Source of the DNA: Vibrio sp. D404a
GTDB lineage: Bacteria > Pseudomonadota > Gammaproteobacteria > Enterobacterales > Vibrionaceae
Direction of reading: 5' to 3'
Assembly: GCF_030248535.1 (NCBI RefSeq)
Contig: NZ_JAHGAJ010000025.1
Location: 1-64,000, forward strand
Length of the DNA: 64,000 nt
Shown: positions 7,989 to 16,031 of the stretch, one piece after another
Layout of the letters: each line of letters opens with the position of its first letter
How positions within the stretch are numbered: position 1 is the stretch's first letter
The notes under the pieces: model-generated
What the model was told of the DNA's origin: nothing
What the model saw: only the letters and a program-made list of their open reading frames with translations
Database searches by the model: none
Made by a program: the position numbers and the translations under genes

Positions 7989-8932
7989 TATCCGTATCTC
8001 AACTTAAGTTCTTGTGGGTGCGGGTTTAGATAAACCTGCGACTGTAAGTACTCGTTTGGGTACTCCATCAAATAGTGATTAATCAGCGTAAGTGGCACCA
8101 GCAATGGGATAGTGCCTTCACGGAAATCGTTGATTTGTCGTGACAGCTCTTGCTTATGAGTGCTGCTTAGTTGCTTCTTAAAGTAACCTTGTAAGTGCTG
8201 AAGTGTGTTAGCGTGCGTACCACGGTTAGCATGGTGTTGCAGTGCCGTCATTAGCCCCTCAATGTAGCGTTCAGCCAGCTCATTGATCTCTAGATCACTT
8301 TCACCCAATAGTTGGCCGAGTTCTTTGTAGCCTTCAACGTGGTGACACATAACTAGGTATTTGTGAGCGCTGTGGAACTGAATCAACTTGTGCTTAGTGA
8401 TGCCTTCATCAACCAAGTCGAGCCATTTCTGGTACGTAAACACACGAGTCATGAAGTTTTCGCGAAGGATTGGGTCGTTCAAACGGCCGTTCTCTTCGAT
8501 CGGCAACAATGGGTTATGATCCATTAGCTGCTTGGTAAACATACCAATGCCTGTCGATTCTGAGCCGCGACCGTGGTGGTGATAGACCTTCACACGTTCC
8601 ATACCGCAGGTCGGGCTTTTTTGACACACAATAAAGCCCGCAATGTGTTCGTTATTTTTTGCGTAGTTTTGCCCATATTCGATCAGCTCATTAGTGACAT
8701 CACCAGTACCATCAGGGCGAGACACATGGATGACGTCGTCTAGCATTCTGGTCTGACGAATCGTTGGGCGAGGCGTTGGAAGCCCCACTCCCATTTCCGG
8801 GCACACTGGCTCTAACTCAACATAGTCAGCCAGATCGTCAGTGCAGAAACGAGAGCGTTTATGACCTGTATCGAATCTAACCTTGTGTCCTGCAACACAA
8901 GCGCTGATACCGATTTTTATTTTTTTGTCCAT
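7985..8932 (-). CDS. YbgA-like protein (DUF523 + DUF1722)
   Basis: A 315-residue two-domain protein. Residues about 1-150 are DUF523, with conserved cysteines in GISACVAGHKVRFD and CQKSPTCGMERVKVY. Residues about 185-305 are DUF1722 (the YbgA domain, with HKYLVMCHH). In E. coli, ybgA is also adjacent to the photolyase gene phr. The cysteine pattern suggests metal or Fe-S binding and tRNA-thiolation-like chemistry has been suggested for DUF523 relatives, but the function is not established. A 72-bp gap separates it from chrR, so it may have its own promoter. Confidence 0.85.
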   Translation of the reverse strand: MDKKIKIGISACVAGHKVRFDTGHKRSRFCTDDLADYVELEPVCPEMGVGLPTPRPTIRQTRMLDDVIHVSRPDGTGDVTNELIEYGQNYAKNNEHIAGFIVCQKSPTCGMERVKVYHHHGRGSESTGIGMFTKQLMDHNPLLPIEENGRLNDPILRENFMTRVFTYQKWLDLVDEGITKHKLIQFHSAHKYLVMCHHVEGYKELGQLLGESDLEINELAERYIEGLMTALQHHANRGTHANTLQHLQGYFKKQLSSTHKQELSRQINDFREGTIPLLVPLTLINHYLMEYPNEYLQSQVYLNPHPQELKLRYGY

Positions 8933-9004
8933 AGGTCAAATCCTTATAAACATTACTCAAGACGTTGTATATAAGATGGTGTATTTATTAATGTTTTTCA
9001 ATCA

Positions 9005-9721
9005 CTAATAAATGAACTTGCCAATTGGGTTAAACAACTGACTCACACCTTTCGTAAAGTATAGAGCATCGCTTGAAACCGTTAGGCACACACAACCTTC
9101 CTTAGTAAAAGGTTGGTGCGTATGTTCACCATCTAACCAGATAAAATCGCCCTTATGATATTCGCCCATCTCATCTTCAAAACTGCCCTCTAAAAGCAAG
9201 GTAATCTCAAAGCCTTTGTGAGTATGGCAAGGCACAGCGCCCTCTTTATCAATATGCAGTAGGCTGGTGTGATGATCACCATCTTCGAAGTCGAGACGTG
9301 CGCGCGAGATCTTGCCTAGATTGAGCCAATCTTTTCTCACGACTTGGTTAAGTGCTCGTGGTAATTCAAATTCCGTGTCAGCGACTTTCACCAGCTGCGG
9401 TGAATGGTCTTCAGTGGCATCGATGCTAGCCAGCTGTTCATCAGCCGTGATCATATCGATGAGGCTCATGTCGAAGTCTGCGTGGATATCGTCATCGTTG
9501 CCGTGAAGTACCGCATTCACTTGGTTCTCAATCAGCTCGTCAGCAATAACTTCTTCCGAGCCAAAGCTATCAGTTGCTGCAAGTTCGGTAAGGCGCATAA
9601 CCTCGGCTTGGCACTGTTCACACATCTCTACATGGCTTGATACGATCAATGAGAGAGAATCAGGAAGTTCACCAGTGACGAAGTCTCTGAGTATTTCTGC
9701 TGTTGGGTGATGTTTAATCAT
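9005..9721 (-). CDS. chrR: ChrR-family zinc anti-sigma factor
   Basis: A 238-residue protein with an N-terminal anti-sigma domain carrying the zinc-binding signature H30-x3-C34-x2-C37 (ZAS) and a C-terminal cupin domain (PCHTHKGFEITLLLEG, GEHTHQP). This is the architecture of R. sphaeroides ChrR, which releases its ECF sigma factor in response to singlet oxygen or organic peroxide. The start overlaps the stop of the sigma gene by 8 bp, so the two should be made in fixed ratio. It acts in the cytoplasm by binding the sigma factor from 9714-10343. Confidence 0.9.
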   Translation of the reverse strand: MIKHHPTAEILRDFVTGELPDSLSLIVSSHVEMCEQCQAEVMRLTELAATDSFGSEEVIADELIENQVNAVLHGNDDDIHADFDMSLIDMITADEQLASIDATEDHSPQLVKVADTEFELPRALNQVVRKDWLNLGKISRARLDFEDGDHHTSLLHIDKEGAVPCHTHKGFEITLLLEGSFEDEMGEYHKGDFIWLDGEHTHQPFTKEGCVCLTVSSDALYFTKGVSQLFNPIGKFIY

Positions 9722-10343
9722 GGTTCTGTTCCCCCATATGAAGCTTCAACTTGGCGAGTGCGAGTCTCAGTCTTGATTTCACTGTGCCGAGTGGCACTCC
9801 GAGTTGCTGCGCCAATTGCTCTTGAGACAGCTCTTGATAATAAACCCCTTCAACGATGGTTCGCTGCGCTGGAGGCAGCTTGTCTATTTGATTACGTACA
9901 TGGCGACTCATCAAGTGGTCGCTGTATTCGCTCTCATCATCGCTTGCTTCAGACAGTGCAGCATCGATAGGCCAGATGTCATCCGCAACATTTTGCTCTG
10001 CTTTGGCCTTCACTTTACGCAGCATGTCAAAAGCGGCATTACGCATTACCGTATAAACCCAAGTGGTTGCAGCACCTTTCTCGCTGTTGTAAAGATGCGC
10101 CTTTTTCCAAACGTTGGTCATGGTGTCTTGTACTAACTCGTTAGCGGACGCTTCACTCCCCAACTTGTTAATACCAAAACGCTTGATCTTGGGCGCGAAA
10201 AATTGAAACAAACGAGTGAACGCTTGCTTGTCTCGATGAGATGCAACTAAAACTAGCCAGCTGGATAACTCTGGCGGCACTTTACTGTCGGGTACGATGA
10301 CAGACTCCTTGGCTTTTTCGTTTTTTACTTTACCTAATTGCAT
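9714..10343 (-). CDS. ECF RNA polymerase sigma factor (RpoE of the RpoE-ChrR type)
   Basis: A 209-residue group IV sigma factor. Region 2 is at about residues 35-110 (FTRLFQFFAPKIKRFG, ELVQDTMTNVWKKAH, WVYTVMRNAAFDMLR) and region 4 at about 145-200 (LPPAQRTIVEGVYYQELSQ, LGVPLGTVKSRLRLAL). Region 3 is absent, as expected for ECF sigmas. Pairing with a downstream ChrR identifies it as the ECF11-like photooxidative-stress type rather than the RseA-controlled envelope sigma E. A promoter of its own probable recognition type lies 31 bp upstream (10376-10406), implying autoregulation. Confidence 0.9.
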   Translation of the reverse strand: MQLGKVKNEKAKESVIVPDSKVPPELSSWLVLVASHRDKQAFTRLFQFFAPKIKRFGINKLGSEASANELVQDTMTNVWKKAHLYNSEKGAATTWVYTVMRNAAFDMLRKVKAKAEQNVADDIWPIDAALSEASDDESEYSDHLMSRHVRNQIDKLPPAQRTIVEGVYYQELSQEQLAQQLGVPLGTVKSRLRLALAKLKLHMGEQNHD

Positions 10344-10375
10344 AATAGACTAACCTTCATCCGGGTTTGAGGACT

Positions 10376-10406
10376 TATACGGAGGAAAGTGATGCTTAGA
10401 TCAAAC
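10376..10406 (-). promoter_or_regulatory. ECF promoter of the sigma-chrR operon
   Basis: On the minus strand GTTTGATC (10406-10399), an 18-base spacer, and GTATA (10380-10376). The RpoE-ChrR promoter consensus of R. sphaeroides is TGATCC with about 18 bases to a TA-rich -10, so this fits autoregulation. The same layout recurs at 11073-11103, 6738-6768 and 49723-49754. Confidence 0.75.
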
Positions 10407-10426
10407 AAAAAGAAAAAAAGTTTGAG

Positions 10427-10996
10427 CTAGTCGTTACCAGTAATTATTTGATTTAAAAAAGGAACCAAAGCTGGGAAGCTTGATGGCGAAGTGAAGCGCA
10501 CTTTCTTCTCGATCGGAAGTGGCATCACCTCCAACAAGCGTGCACAGATCCATTGCGGATCTTCGAAATTAGTATGCGGGTAGAGCTCTCTAATCGCGTC
10601 ATGTTCTCTGAAAAGTTGGACTAGAAAGTTACTGAACACTGGGGGAAGCTGACAATCTAAACTTGGCCAGTGAGGTAGTGTCTCGAAGTCCGCTTTTAAA
10701 AGGCCTGTGTTGTCTCTTCGTGTGTTGAAAAGCCTAACCAAAGACTCACCTTCCACATCAATTTCCAGCAACTTGTCGTCAGAAAGATTGAAGTCGACAA
10801 TCTTGACCTTTGTACCCCAATCTTTAAGGGGGCTATTGTTGCGGTTATCGTGGCTCGCTATTACAAAGCCATCGCCTTGAGCTGCTTGTGCCACCATGGT
10901 TAGGTACTTTTGTTCAAAGATTCTCAACCGTTGTCGACCGCCGGGTAGTATAAACAGCGGCAACGGGAAAATTGCGTAGTCGGTTTTTGTTTCCAT
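10427..10996 (-). CDS. LON peptidase substrate-binding domain protein
   Basis: A 189-residue protein consisting of a stand-alone LON N-terminal (PUA-like) domain: IFPLPLFILPGGRQRLRIFEQKYLTMV near the start and GDGFVIAS in the middle. It has no ATPase or protease domain. Such proteins are widespread, and their substrate and role are not defined. It lies upstream of the sigma operon on the same strand, with 83 bp between. An ECF-type promoter at 11073-11103 suggests that it belongs to the photooxidative-stress regulon. Confidence 0.85.
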   Translation of the reverse strand: METKTDYAIFPLPLFILPGGRQRLRIFEQKYLTMVAQAAQGDGFVIASHDNRNNSPLKDWGTKVKIVDFNLSDDKLLEIDVEGESLVRLFNTRRDNTGLLKADFETLPHWPSLDCQLPPVFSNFLVQLFREHDAIRELYPHTNFEDPQWICARLLEVMPLPIEKKVRFTSPSSFPALVPFLNQIITGND

Positions 10997-11072
10997 AGAA
11001 AGTGTGCCCCAAAAAATAAAAAAGTATCAAACACCAAACTTTCTGTGATTCGTGAAGGTTGGTTGTGATAGC

Positions 11073-11103
11073 TATACGCTACGCAATTTACTTTCGATCA
11101 AAC
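11073..11103 (-). promoter_or_regulatory. ECF-type promoter upstream of the LON-domain gene
   Basis: Minus strand: GTTTGATC (11103-11096), 18 bases, GTATA (11077-11073). The -35 octamer, spacing and -10 core are identical to the promoter in front of the sigma factor. It ends 76 bp before the LON-domain start codon. Confidence 0.65.
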
Positions 11104-11222
11104 TGCCACACGGTTCACTTCATGAAGAGTTAAAGACAAACCCGCTTTCTGTTAGAGCTGTCTAGAAAAACAACAATGGCACTCTCTATTCAGGGGAATT
11201 TTAAGTAGTATATGTAGGGTGA

Positions 11223-11242
11223 TTGATACCTATGCGTATCAA
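11223..11242. promoter_or_regulatory. Palindromic operator candidate upstream of the tautomerase gene
   Basis: Inverted repeat TTGATAC-N6-GTATCAA (11223-11229 and 11236-11242), about 52 bp before the tautomerase start codon at 11294. Symmetry and position suggest a dimeric regulator; which one is unknown. Confidence 0.4.
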
Positions 11243-11293
11243 ATGAAAAATTCGTTGAGTGAGCTCAAATCATAGAAAATCCAAGGAATGGTC

Positions 11294-11680
11294 ATGATTG
11301 TGATTTACGGAATTAAGGAACATCTAAACCCAATTAAACAGCAGTTGTCGGATGTATTGCAGCAATGTTTGAATCGTGAACTGGGTTTGCCGGATGATAA
11401 ACGCGCTCATCGCTTTGTTCCGCTAGATAGAGAAGACTTTTTCTTTCCTCAAGGTCGCACAGAGGCCTATACCGTTATTGAGATTAATATGATGGAAGGG
11501 CGCACGGTCGATACCAAAAAGCGCTTGATTAAAACGATTTTCGATGAAGCAGAAAGGCAGCTTGGTTTATCACCTACCGATATAGAAATTACCATCAAAG
11601 AGCAGCCGTCACACTGCTGGGGTTTTCGCGGTATGACGGGCGATGAAGCTCAGGATTTAAAATATAAAATCAATGTTTAA
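11294..11680 (+). CDS. Tautomerase family protein
   Basis: A 128-residue protein of the tautomerase/MIF superfamily in the fused form with two beta-alpha-beta units. Start at 11294 (MIVIYGIKE) because AAGGA lies 6 bases upstream; an ATG at 11288 overlaps that Shine-Dalgarno sequence. The family normally uses an N-terminal Pro as base after Met removal. Here residue 2 is Ile, so the canonical catalytic Pro1 is missing and a non-canonical or lost tautomerase activity must be considered. The region ITIKEQPSHCWGFRGMTGDE is typical of the uncharacterised Vibrio/Pseudomonas members. Monocistronic. Confidence 0.75.
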   Translation: MIVIYGIKEHLNPIKQQLSDVLQQCLNRELGLPDDKRAHRFVPLDREDFFFPQGRTEAYTVIEINMMEGRTVDTKKRLIKTIFDEAERQLGLSPTDIEITIKEQPSHCWGFRGMTGDEAQDLKYKINV

Positions 11681-11703
11681 CGCCAGCACTGAGTTGGCTT
11701 TAT

Positions 11704-12504
11704 CTATTCGCTCTCTGTTGATGCACTCAAATATCGGTGCCAGTTCTCGTTCATGATTTGATAATGCTCGACACAAAACTCTTTTCTGTCTTTTAGGTAG
11801 TCTTTTTCGACTTCATCAAGCAGGTTTTTGTGGCTCTCAGGATCGCTACCATAAACAAGGCACAAGGTTGAGAAGTAGCGTTGTAGATCAAAGCTGTGTT
11901 CGTCGATGTATTCGCCAAGATCGTAGTATTCCGGTCGATCTTCTGACTCATAAGCAAACAGATCAGCGGCACTGATTGCTGCGTCTGCTCCGTGTTCAAC
12001 ATAATCAATCAGTAATAGCGTCGCGAAGTTATCTGCGGCATCTTCTTCTTTACCCAAAATGGCAATGTTCTGGTCGGCGATATACGCGTGTGCCGCTTCA
12101 TGCAGTAACGTATGGAGTAAGGTGTCTACCGCGCCAGCTTGGGCTGATTTATCGTACTTCTCTTGATACTTGTTTTTCTCAAAATAGTTCACTGATTCAG
12201 AGTAGAACTGATAAGGCATGTGGATGACATGAGTGTTCGGATCGTAAAGCGGACCATCAGAACCACCGTATTGCACCACAAGCGGTGAGTCGAACGGAAA
12301 CAGCTGCTCAGAGAGATCAACCAATGTGTCGTTCACTTCACTTTCTATAATGGCTTGTTTGATGTCCGATTCGAGTTCATTGGTGGGGGCTTGATACTGA
12401 ATCGAGATATTTTGAGTTGGTGTCGTCTCTGCAGAGACATGAGTTGCGGCAAGTAATGCGCACGCGATACCACTGTTAAGTACGGTTTTTCCGAGGGTGT
12501 ACAT
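11704..12504 (-). CDS. Secreted zincin-like metalloprotease homologue (DUF4344-type)
   Basis: A 266-residue exported protein: signal peptide in residues 1-25 (LNSGIACALLAATHVSAE). The zinc-binding motif HEAAH is in LLHEAAHAYIADQ at about residue 137, followed by KEEDAADNFATLLLID, whose Glu/Asp residues resemble a gluzincin third ligand. This pattern resembles DUF4344-type putative metallopeptidases. Substrate unknown. Convergent with the tautomerase gene (24 bp between stops), otherwise alone. Confidence 0.7.
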   Translation of the reverse strand: MYTLGKTVLNSGIACALLAATHVSAETTPTQNISIQYQAPTNELESDIKQAIIESEVNDTLVDLSEQLFPFDSPLVVQYGGSDGPLYDPNTHVIHMPYQFYSESVNYFEKNKYQEKYDKSAQAGAVDTLLHTLLHEAAHAYIADQNIAILGKEEDAADNFATLLLIDYVEHGADAAISAADLFAYESEDRPEYYDLGEYIDEHSFDLQRYFSTLCLVYGSDPESHKNLLDEVEKDYLKDRKEFCVEHYQIMNENWHRYLSASTESE

Positions 12505-12688
12505 AATGACGTCCTGTTGTTCTTGTATTGGCCCTAAATCGATGTTTTCTGAGCGACTTTATCGCTTTCCAGTTTAGGCTATATTTAGCTTGGTGTGTAT
12601 TTAGCAGATAAATTTCGGTTCAGGATAACCCTTGTGCTATACTCCGCGCCCCAATCCGCATTGGCTTGCTTAATTTTAGGAAATTATT

Positions 12689-13045
12689 ATGAGTGCTAAA
12701 AACGAACTTCAACAAATTAACAACCGTCTAGACAAGTGTCGCCACAAGTTAGCGGCTGCTAAGGCTCGTAATGATCGTCCTGTTGTTCGTCAATTCGAAG
12801 ACGAAATCAAAAAGCTAACCAAGAAAATCGCACAGCTGAAACACAAGCAAAGCTACGATGTAAACAAAGAGCGTAAAGCACTGCTAGATATGCCTTTTAG
12901 CCGTGAAATTACTAAAGCTGAGCAAGCGGACATGGGTAAACTGAAAAAGTCTGTAAAGGGACTCGTAGTTGTTCACCCAATGACGAAGATCGGTAAAGAA
13001 CTTCGTCTAGAGGTTATGACTGGTTACGCACCGAAAAAATTCTAA
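12689..13045 (+). CDS. yibL: YibL family ribosome-associated protein
   Basis: A 118-residue, highly basic protein of the YibL family; E. coli YibL co-purifies with ribosomes and its molecular role is unclear. Residues 1-60 are a predicted coiled coil (LQQINNRLDKCRHKLAAAKARND, DEIKKLTKKIAQLKHKQ). The C-terminal part contains LVVVHPMTKIGKELRLE. A strong terminator follows 22 bp after the stop. Confidence 0.9.
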   Translation: MSAKNELQQINNRLDKCRHKLAAAKARNDRPVVRQFEDEIKKLTKKIAQLKHKQSYDVNKERKALLDMPFSREITKAEQADMGKLKKSVKGLVVVHPMTKIGKELRLEVMTGYAPKKF

Positions 13046-13067
13046 TTACCACCACTGGTAATGAAAG

Positions 13068-13097
13068 AGGAGCTATCAATAGCTCCTTTTTGCTTTT
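13068..13097 (+). terminator. Rho-independent terminator of yibL
   Basis: Stem AGGAGCTAT/ATAGCTCCT (13068-13076 with 13079-13087), two-base loop as written, then TTTTTGCTTTTTT. Confidence 0.88.
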
Positions 13098-13158
13098 TTA
13101 GGTTTCCAGAACGATAGTTAACGTTAAAAGTTTCCAAATGTCATAGTGAATTTTTCGA

Positions 13159-13174
13159 GGTGATTGCGGTCACA
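13159..13174 (+). promoter_or_regulatory. CRP-like site upstream of gltS
   Basis: GGTGATTGCGGTCACA matches the CRP consensus TGTGA-N6-TCACA in 9 of 10 conserved positions. It lies about 187 bp before the gltS start. The rest of the 260-bp leader (13098-13360) shows no other clear motif to me. Confidence 0.55.
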
Positions 13175-13360
13175 AAATACCCTAGACCTCGCTTAAATTG
13201 ACCTAGCACTAACATCTTGGTTGTCTTTCACACTATTGTGGAGCGTTTTCTAAACTCACTATCTCACCATTTGCATAAACACAGGTAGAGCAGCACCAAA
13301 AACTACAGATAAAACTAGACTCATTAGGGAAGATGAGGAACGTAAAAATATAGAGGTGAT

Positions 13361-14587
13361 ATGAATCATTTAATTTCAATAGGGCCACTAGAATCTTTCC
13401 TAATCGCGATTAGTGTTTTGTTTCTAGGTCATTTTGTAAACGCGAAGCTTCCGGTTCTTAAAAAGTACAATATCCCAGAACCCATTGTCGGCGGCTTGAT
13501 TGTCGCGTTTGCAATCACAGGTCTTCATTTCAATGGCATTGATCTAGAGTTCTCACTCCCGTTACAAAACACATTCATGTTGATGTTTTTCGCAACGGTT
13601 GGTTTAGCCGCGAACTATACCCAGTTGATGAAAGGGGGCGCGAAGGTGTTCCTATTCTTGGCCGTCGCGTCGGTTTACATCATCATTCAAAACGGTGTGG
13701 GCGTGACCTTGGCTACAGCGTTAGGGTTAGAACCGCTGATGGGCTTGATTGCTGGCTCGATTACTCTGTCTGGTGGACACGGCACCGGAGCCGCATGGTC
13801 TCAGACTTTTGCTGACACGTACGGAATTGCTAATACACTCGAAATCGCAATGGCATCGGCAACCTTTGGTCTGATCATTGGTGGTTTGATTGGTAGCCCA
13901 GTCGCACAGAAACTGATCGACAAAAACAACCTAGAGTCAGAGTACGGTACGGGCACACATACGCACGAGCGCTTCCCTGAGCTGGTGACGTACAACGAGT
14001 ATGAAGAAGACAAGGTAACGGCGAAGAAGGTCATTGAAGTTCTGTTTATCCTTCTTATCTGTATTACCGGTGCTAAATACCTAGAGCAGTGGGTATCGAC
14101 CTTTGAAATTACTTGGCTGATGATCCCTGACTTTGTTTACGCGCTGTTTATCGGTGTGTTCATTACCAATATATTTGAAGTCACTAAGCTGCACAAAACC
14201 GACAGCGAAACGGTTGATATTCTTGGCACAGTGTCGCTTTCTCTGTTCTTAGCGATGGCGTTAATGAGCCTTAAACTGTGGAACATCTTCGACCTTGCGA
14301 TCCCATTCTTGGTGATCTTGGGCGTGCAAGCGGTCGTGCTAGGTTTGTTCTCGTACTTTGTGACCTTCAAGGTGATGGGCTCAAACTACGATGCGGCGGT
14401 TATGTCGGGCGGCCACTGTGGCTTTGGCCTAGGCGCAACTCCAACGGCTGTAATGAACATGGGTTCTTTGGTGAACCGATTCGGTCCATCGCCACAAGCC
14501 TTTATGGTAGTGCCGATTGTGGGCGCGTTCTTTATCGATATCGTGAACCTGATTATCCTACAAGGCTATATCTCGTTTATCGGTTAA
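13361..14587 (+). CDS. gltS: Sodium/glutamate symporter
   Basis: A 408-residue inner-membrane transporter of the ESS family that imports L-glutamate with Na+. It has about ten hydrophobic segments in two halves. Each half carries the glycine-rich re-entrant loop of the family: ITLSGGHGTGAAWSQ near residue 140 and VMSGGHCGFGLGATPTA near residue 350. Length matches E. coli GltS (401). SD: GAGGTGAT immediately before the ATG. Monocistronic, followed by a terminator. Confidence 0.95.
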   Translation: MNHLISIGPLESFLIAISVLFLGHFVNAKLPVLKKYNIPEPIVGGLIVAFAITGLHFNGIDLEFSLPLQNTFMLMFFATVGLAANYTQLMKGGAKVFLFLAVASVYIIIQNGVGVTLATALGLEPLMGLIAGSITLSGGHGTGAAWSQTFADTYGIANTLEIAMASATFGLIIGGLIGSPVAQKLIDKNNLESEYGTGTHTHERFPELVTYNEYEEDKVTAKKVIEVLFILLICITGAKYLEQWVSTFEITWLMIPDFVYALFIGVFITNIFEVTKLHKTDSETVDILGTVSLSLFLAMALMSLKLWNIFDLAIPFLVILGVQAVVLGLFSYFVTFKVMGSNYDAAVMSGGHCGFGLGATPTAVMNMGSLVNRFGPSPQAFMVVPIVGAFFIDIVNLIILQGYISFIG

Positions 14588-14620
14588 CCCATTGATGATG
14601 AGATAATCCGTTTTAAAGTG

Positions 14621-14653
14621 AAAAGCTCCACGATGATCGTGGAGCTTTTTTTA
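14621..14653 (+). terminator. Rho-independent terminator of gltS
   Basis: A 14-bp stem AAAAGCTCCACGAT/ATCGTGGAGCTTTT (14621-14634 with 14636-14649) with a T-run after it. Confidence 0.92.
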
Positions 14654-14787
14654 TGGGTTGCGTTTACCTACTTGGGAGAAAGTAAGTAGTGAGCTTACAG
14701 GCACTTACAACAGAATTTCGCTAACCGTGTTACCTTCTTATCTCATTAGATTTGTAACTCGGAATCGCTCTTCTTGAGTTAATTATT

Positions 14788-14825
14788 GGGCTGTTCGGCT
14801 TGGGTTTGAACAGCCCATTTTTTTA
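14788..14825 (+). terminator. Orphan rho-independent terminator
   Basis: A 9-bp stem GGGCTGTTC/GAACAGCCC (14788-14796 with 14808-14816) followed by ATTTTTTTA. gltS already has its own terminator 135 bp upstream, so this second plus-strand terminator has no assigned transcript. A short sRNA in 14654-14825 or read-through insurance are both possible. Confidence 0.75.
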
Positions 14826-14866
14826 TCTTATTCTCGCTTCTCGCTTCTTTGATTTGTCAGCTAGAA

Positions 14867-16030
14867 CTAGGCGGTCTGTAGCTCGCGAAACAGTGCAAAG
14901 GAAGAAGAAGCATCGTCACCTGTAACGACAAACCCTACCATTTTTTCGCTGTCGTCAAAGGCTCGTGCAACGATGCCACTTGGTTTGATGCTGGCTTCCC
15001 AGCGTGCGTTTTTCCCGAACGTTCCAGAAAACAGAATTGGGTACTTAGGCGTTTTTACCTTGGTCATCATGTGCGGCAGCGCCAGTTTGCTCGGCAGTCC
15101 AAGTAGCTGCTTCGCGAGCACGTTGGCCGACAAGATCGCAGGTTGTAAGTACGCGCGTATTTGCCCATCTATCTCGGTACAATCGCCAATCGCGTAGACA
15201 TCCGGTGCACTGGTCTGCATTTGTTCGTTAACCAAAATACCGCGCTGAGTCGCGATGCCTGCTTGCTGTGCCAATGCCATATTTGGCTTAAGCCCTGCAG
15301 CGACGATCACCTCGTCGACCTCCAAAGATTGCTTCTGTTCATTGGCGGTCGGTGTCGTAGATTCTAGCCACAGTGTCTTGGTGGCTTCGTTATCCACTAT
15401 CTCAGCTACCTGCGAGCTTGTTTTAGTTTGCACCCCTGCATCGTTTAGAGCGTTTTCCAATTCTCTAGCAATGAACCTAGGCAGCAAACTCGCCAGTAAC
15501 GATGGAGCAGGCTCTACAATAGTGACCTGTTTCCCTGATGATTGCAGATCGAGTGCGAGTTCGACTCCGATCAGTCCACCACCGATCACTGCAACGCTAT
15601 TGGCTGTTTGAAGCCTCTCTTGGCCTTGCGAGAACTCTTGCAAACTGTTCATGGTTAACAGCGAGGCTTTATGCTCTGCTATTGCTGGTGGCACAAAGGT
15701 ATTCGCTCCGGTTGCCAGCACTAATTTAGAATAGCTGTAGCGCTCGCCACGCTCAGTGATCAGCGTATGCTCGTCAGTATCCAGTGAGGTGACGCGCGTA
15801 TTTGTGATCATGGATACGCAATATTTTTGCTCAAGTTGCTCTGCTGTATGTGTGACCAAATCATTTGGAGACTGTTTTTCACTGAACACGTGCGACAGAC
15901 TTGGTTTGTTGTACTCAACACCTTGGTCTGCAGTAATGACCGTGATTGGCAGTTCGGTATCACCATTTCGTATCATCTTGATGGTTTGTAGGGCAGCGAA
16001 GCCACTGCCGATAATAATGATGGGGGCCAT
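14867..16030 (-). CDS. norW: NADH:flavorubredoxin reductase
   Basis: A 387-residue FAD-dependent pyridine-nucleotide-disulfide-family reductase that passes electrons from NADH to the rubredoxin domain of NorV. Start at the ATG at 16030 (MAPIIIIGSGFAALQTIKM), one base after the norV stop; a longer frame upstream would run through norV. FAD motif IIIGSGFAALQ is at the N-terminus, the NAD motif VAVIGGGLIGVELALDL is in the middle, and the second FAD motif VYAIGDCTEI follows. Length close to E. coli NorW (377). Translationally coupled to norV. Confidence 0.93.
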   Translation of the reverse strand: MAPIIIIGSGFAALQTIKMIRNGDTELPITVITADQGVEYNKPSLSHVFSEKQSPNDLVTHTAEQLEQKYCVSMITNTRVTSLDTDEHTLITERGERYSYSKLVLATGANTFVPPAIAEHKASLLTMNSLQEFSQGQERLQTANSVAVIGGGLIGVELALDLQSSGKQVTIVEPAPSLLASLLPRFIARELENALNDAGVQTKTSSQVAEIVDNEATKTLWLESTTPTANEQKQSLEVDEVIVAAGLKPNMALAQQAGIATQRGILVNEQMQTSAPDVYAIGDCTEIDGQIRAYLQPAILSANVLAKQLLGLPSKLALPHMMTKVKTPKYPILFSGTFGKNARWEASIKPSGIVARAFDDSEKMVGFVVTGDDASSSFALFRELQTA

Positions 16031-16031
16031 G

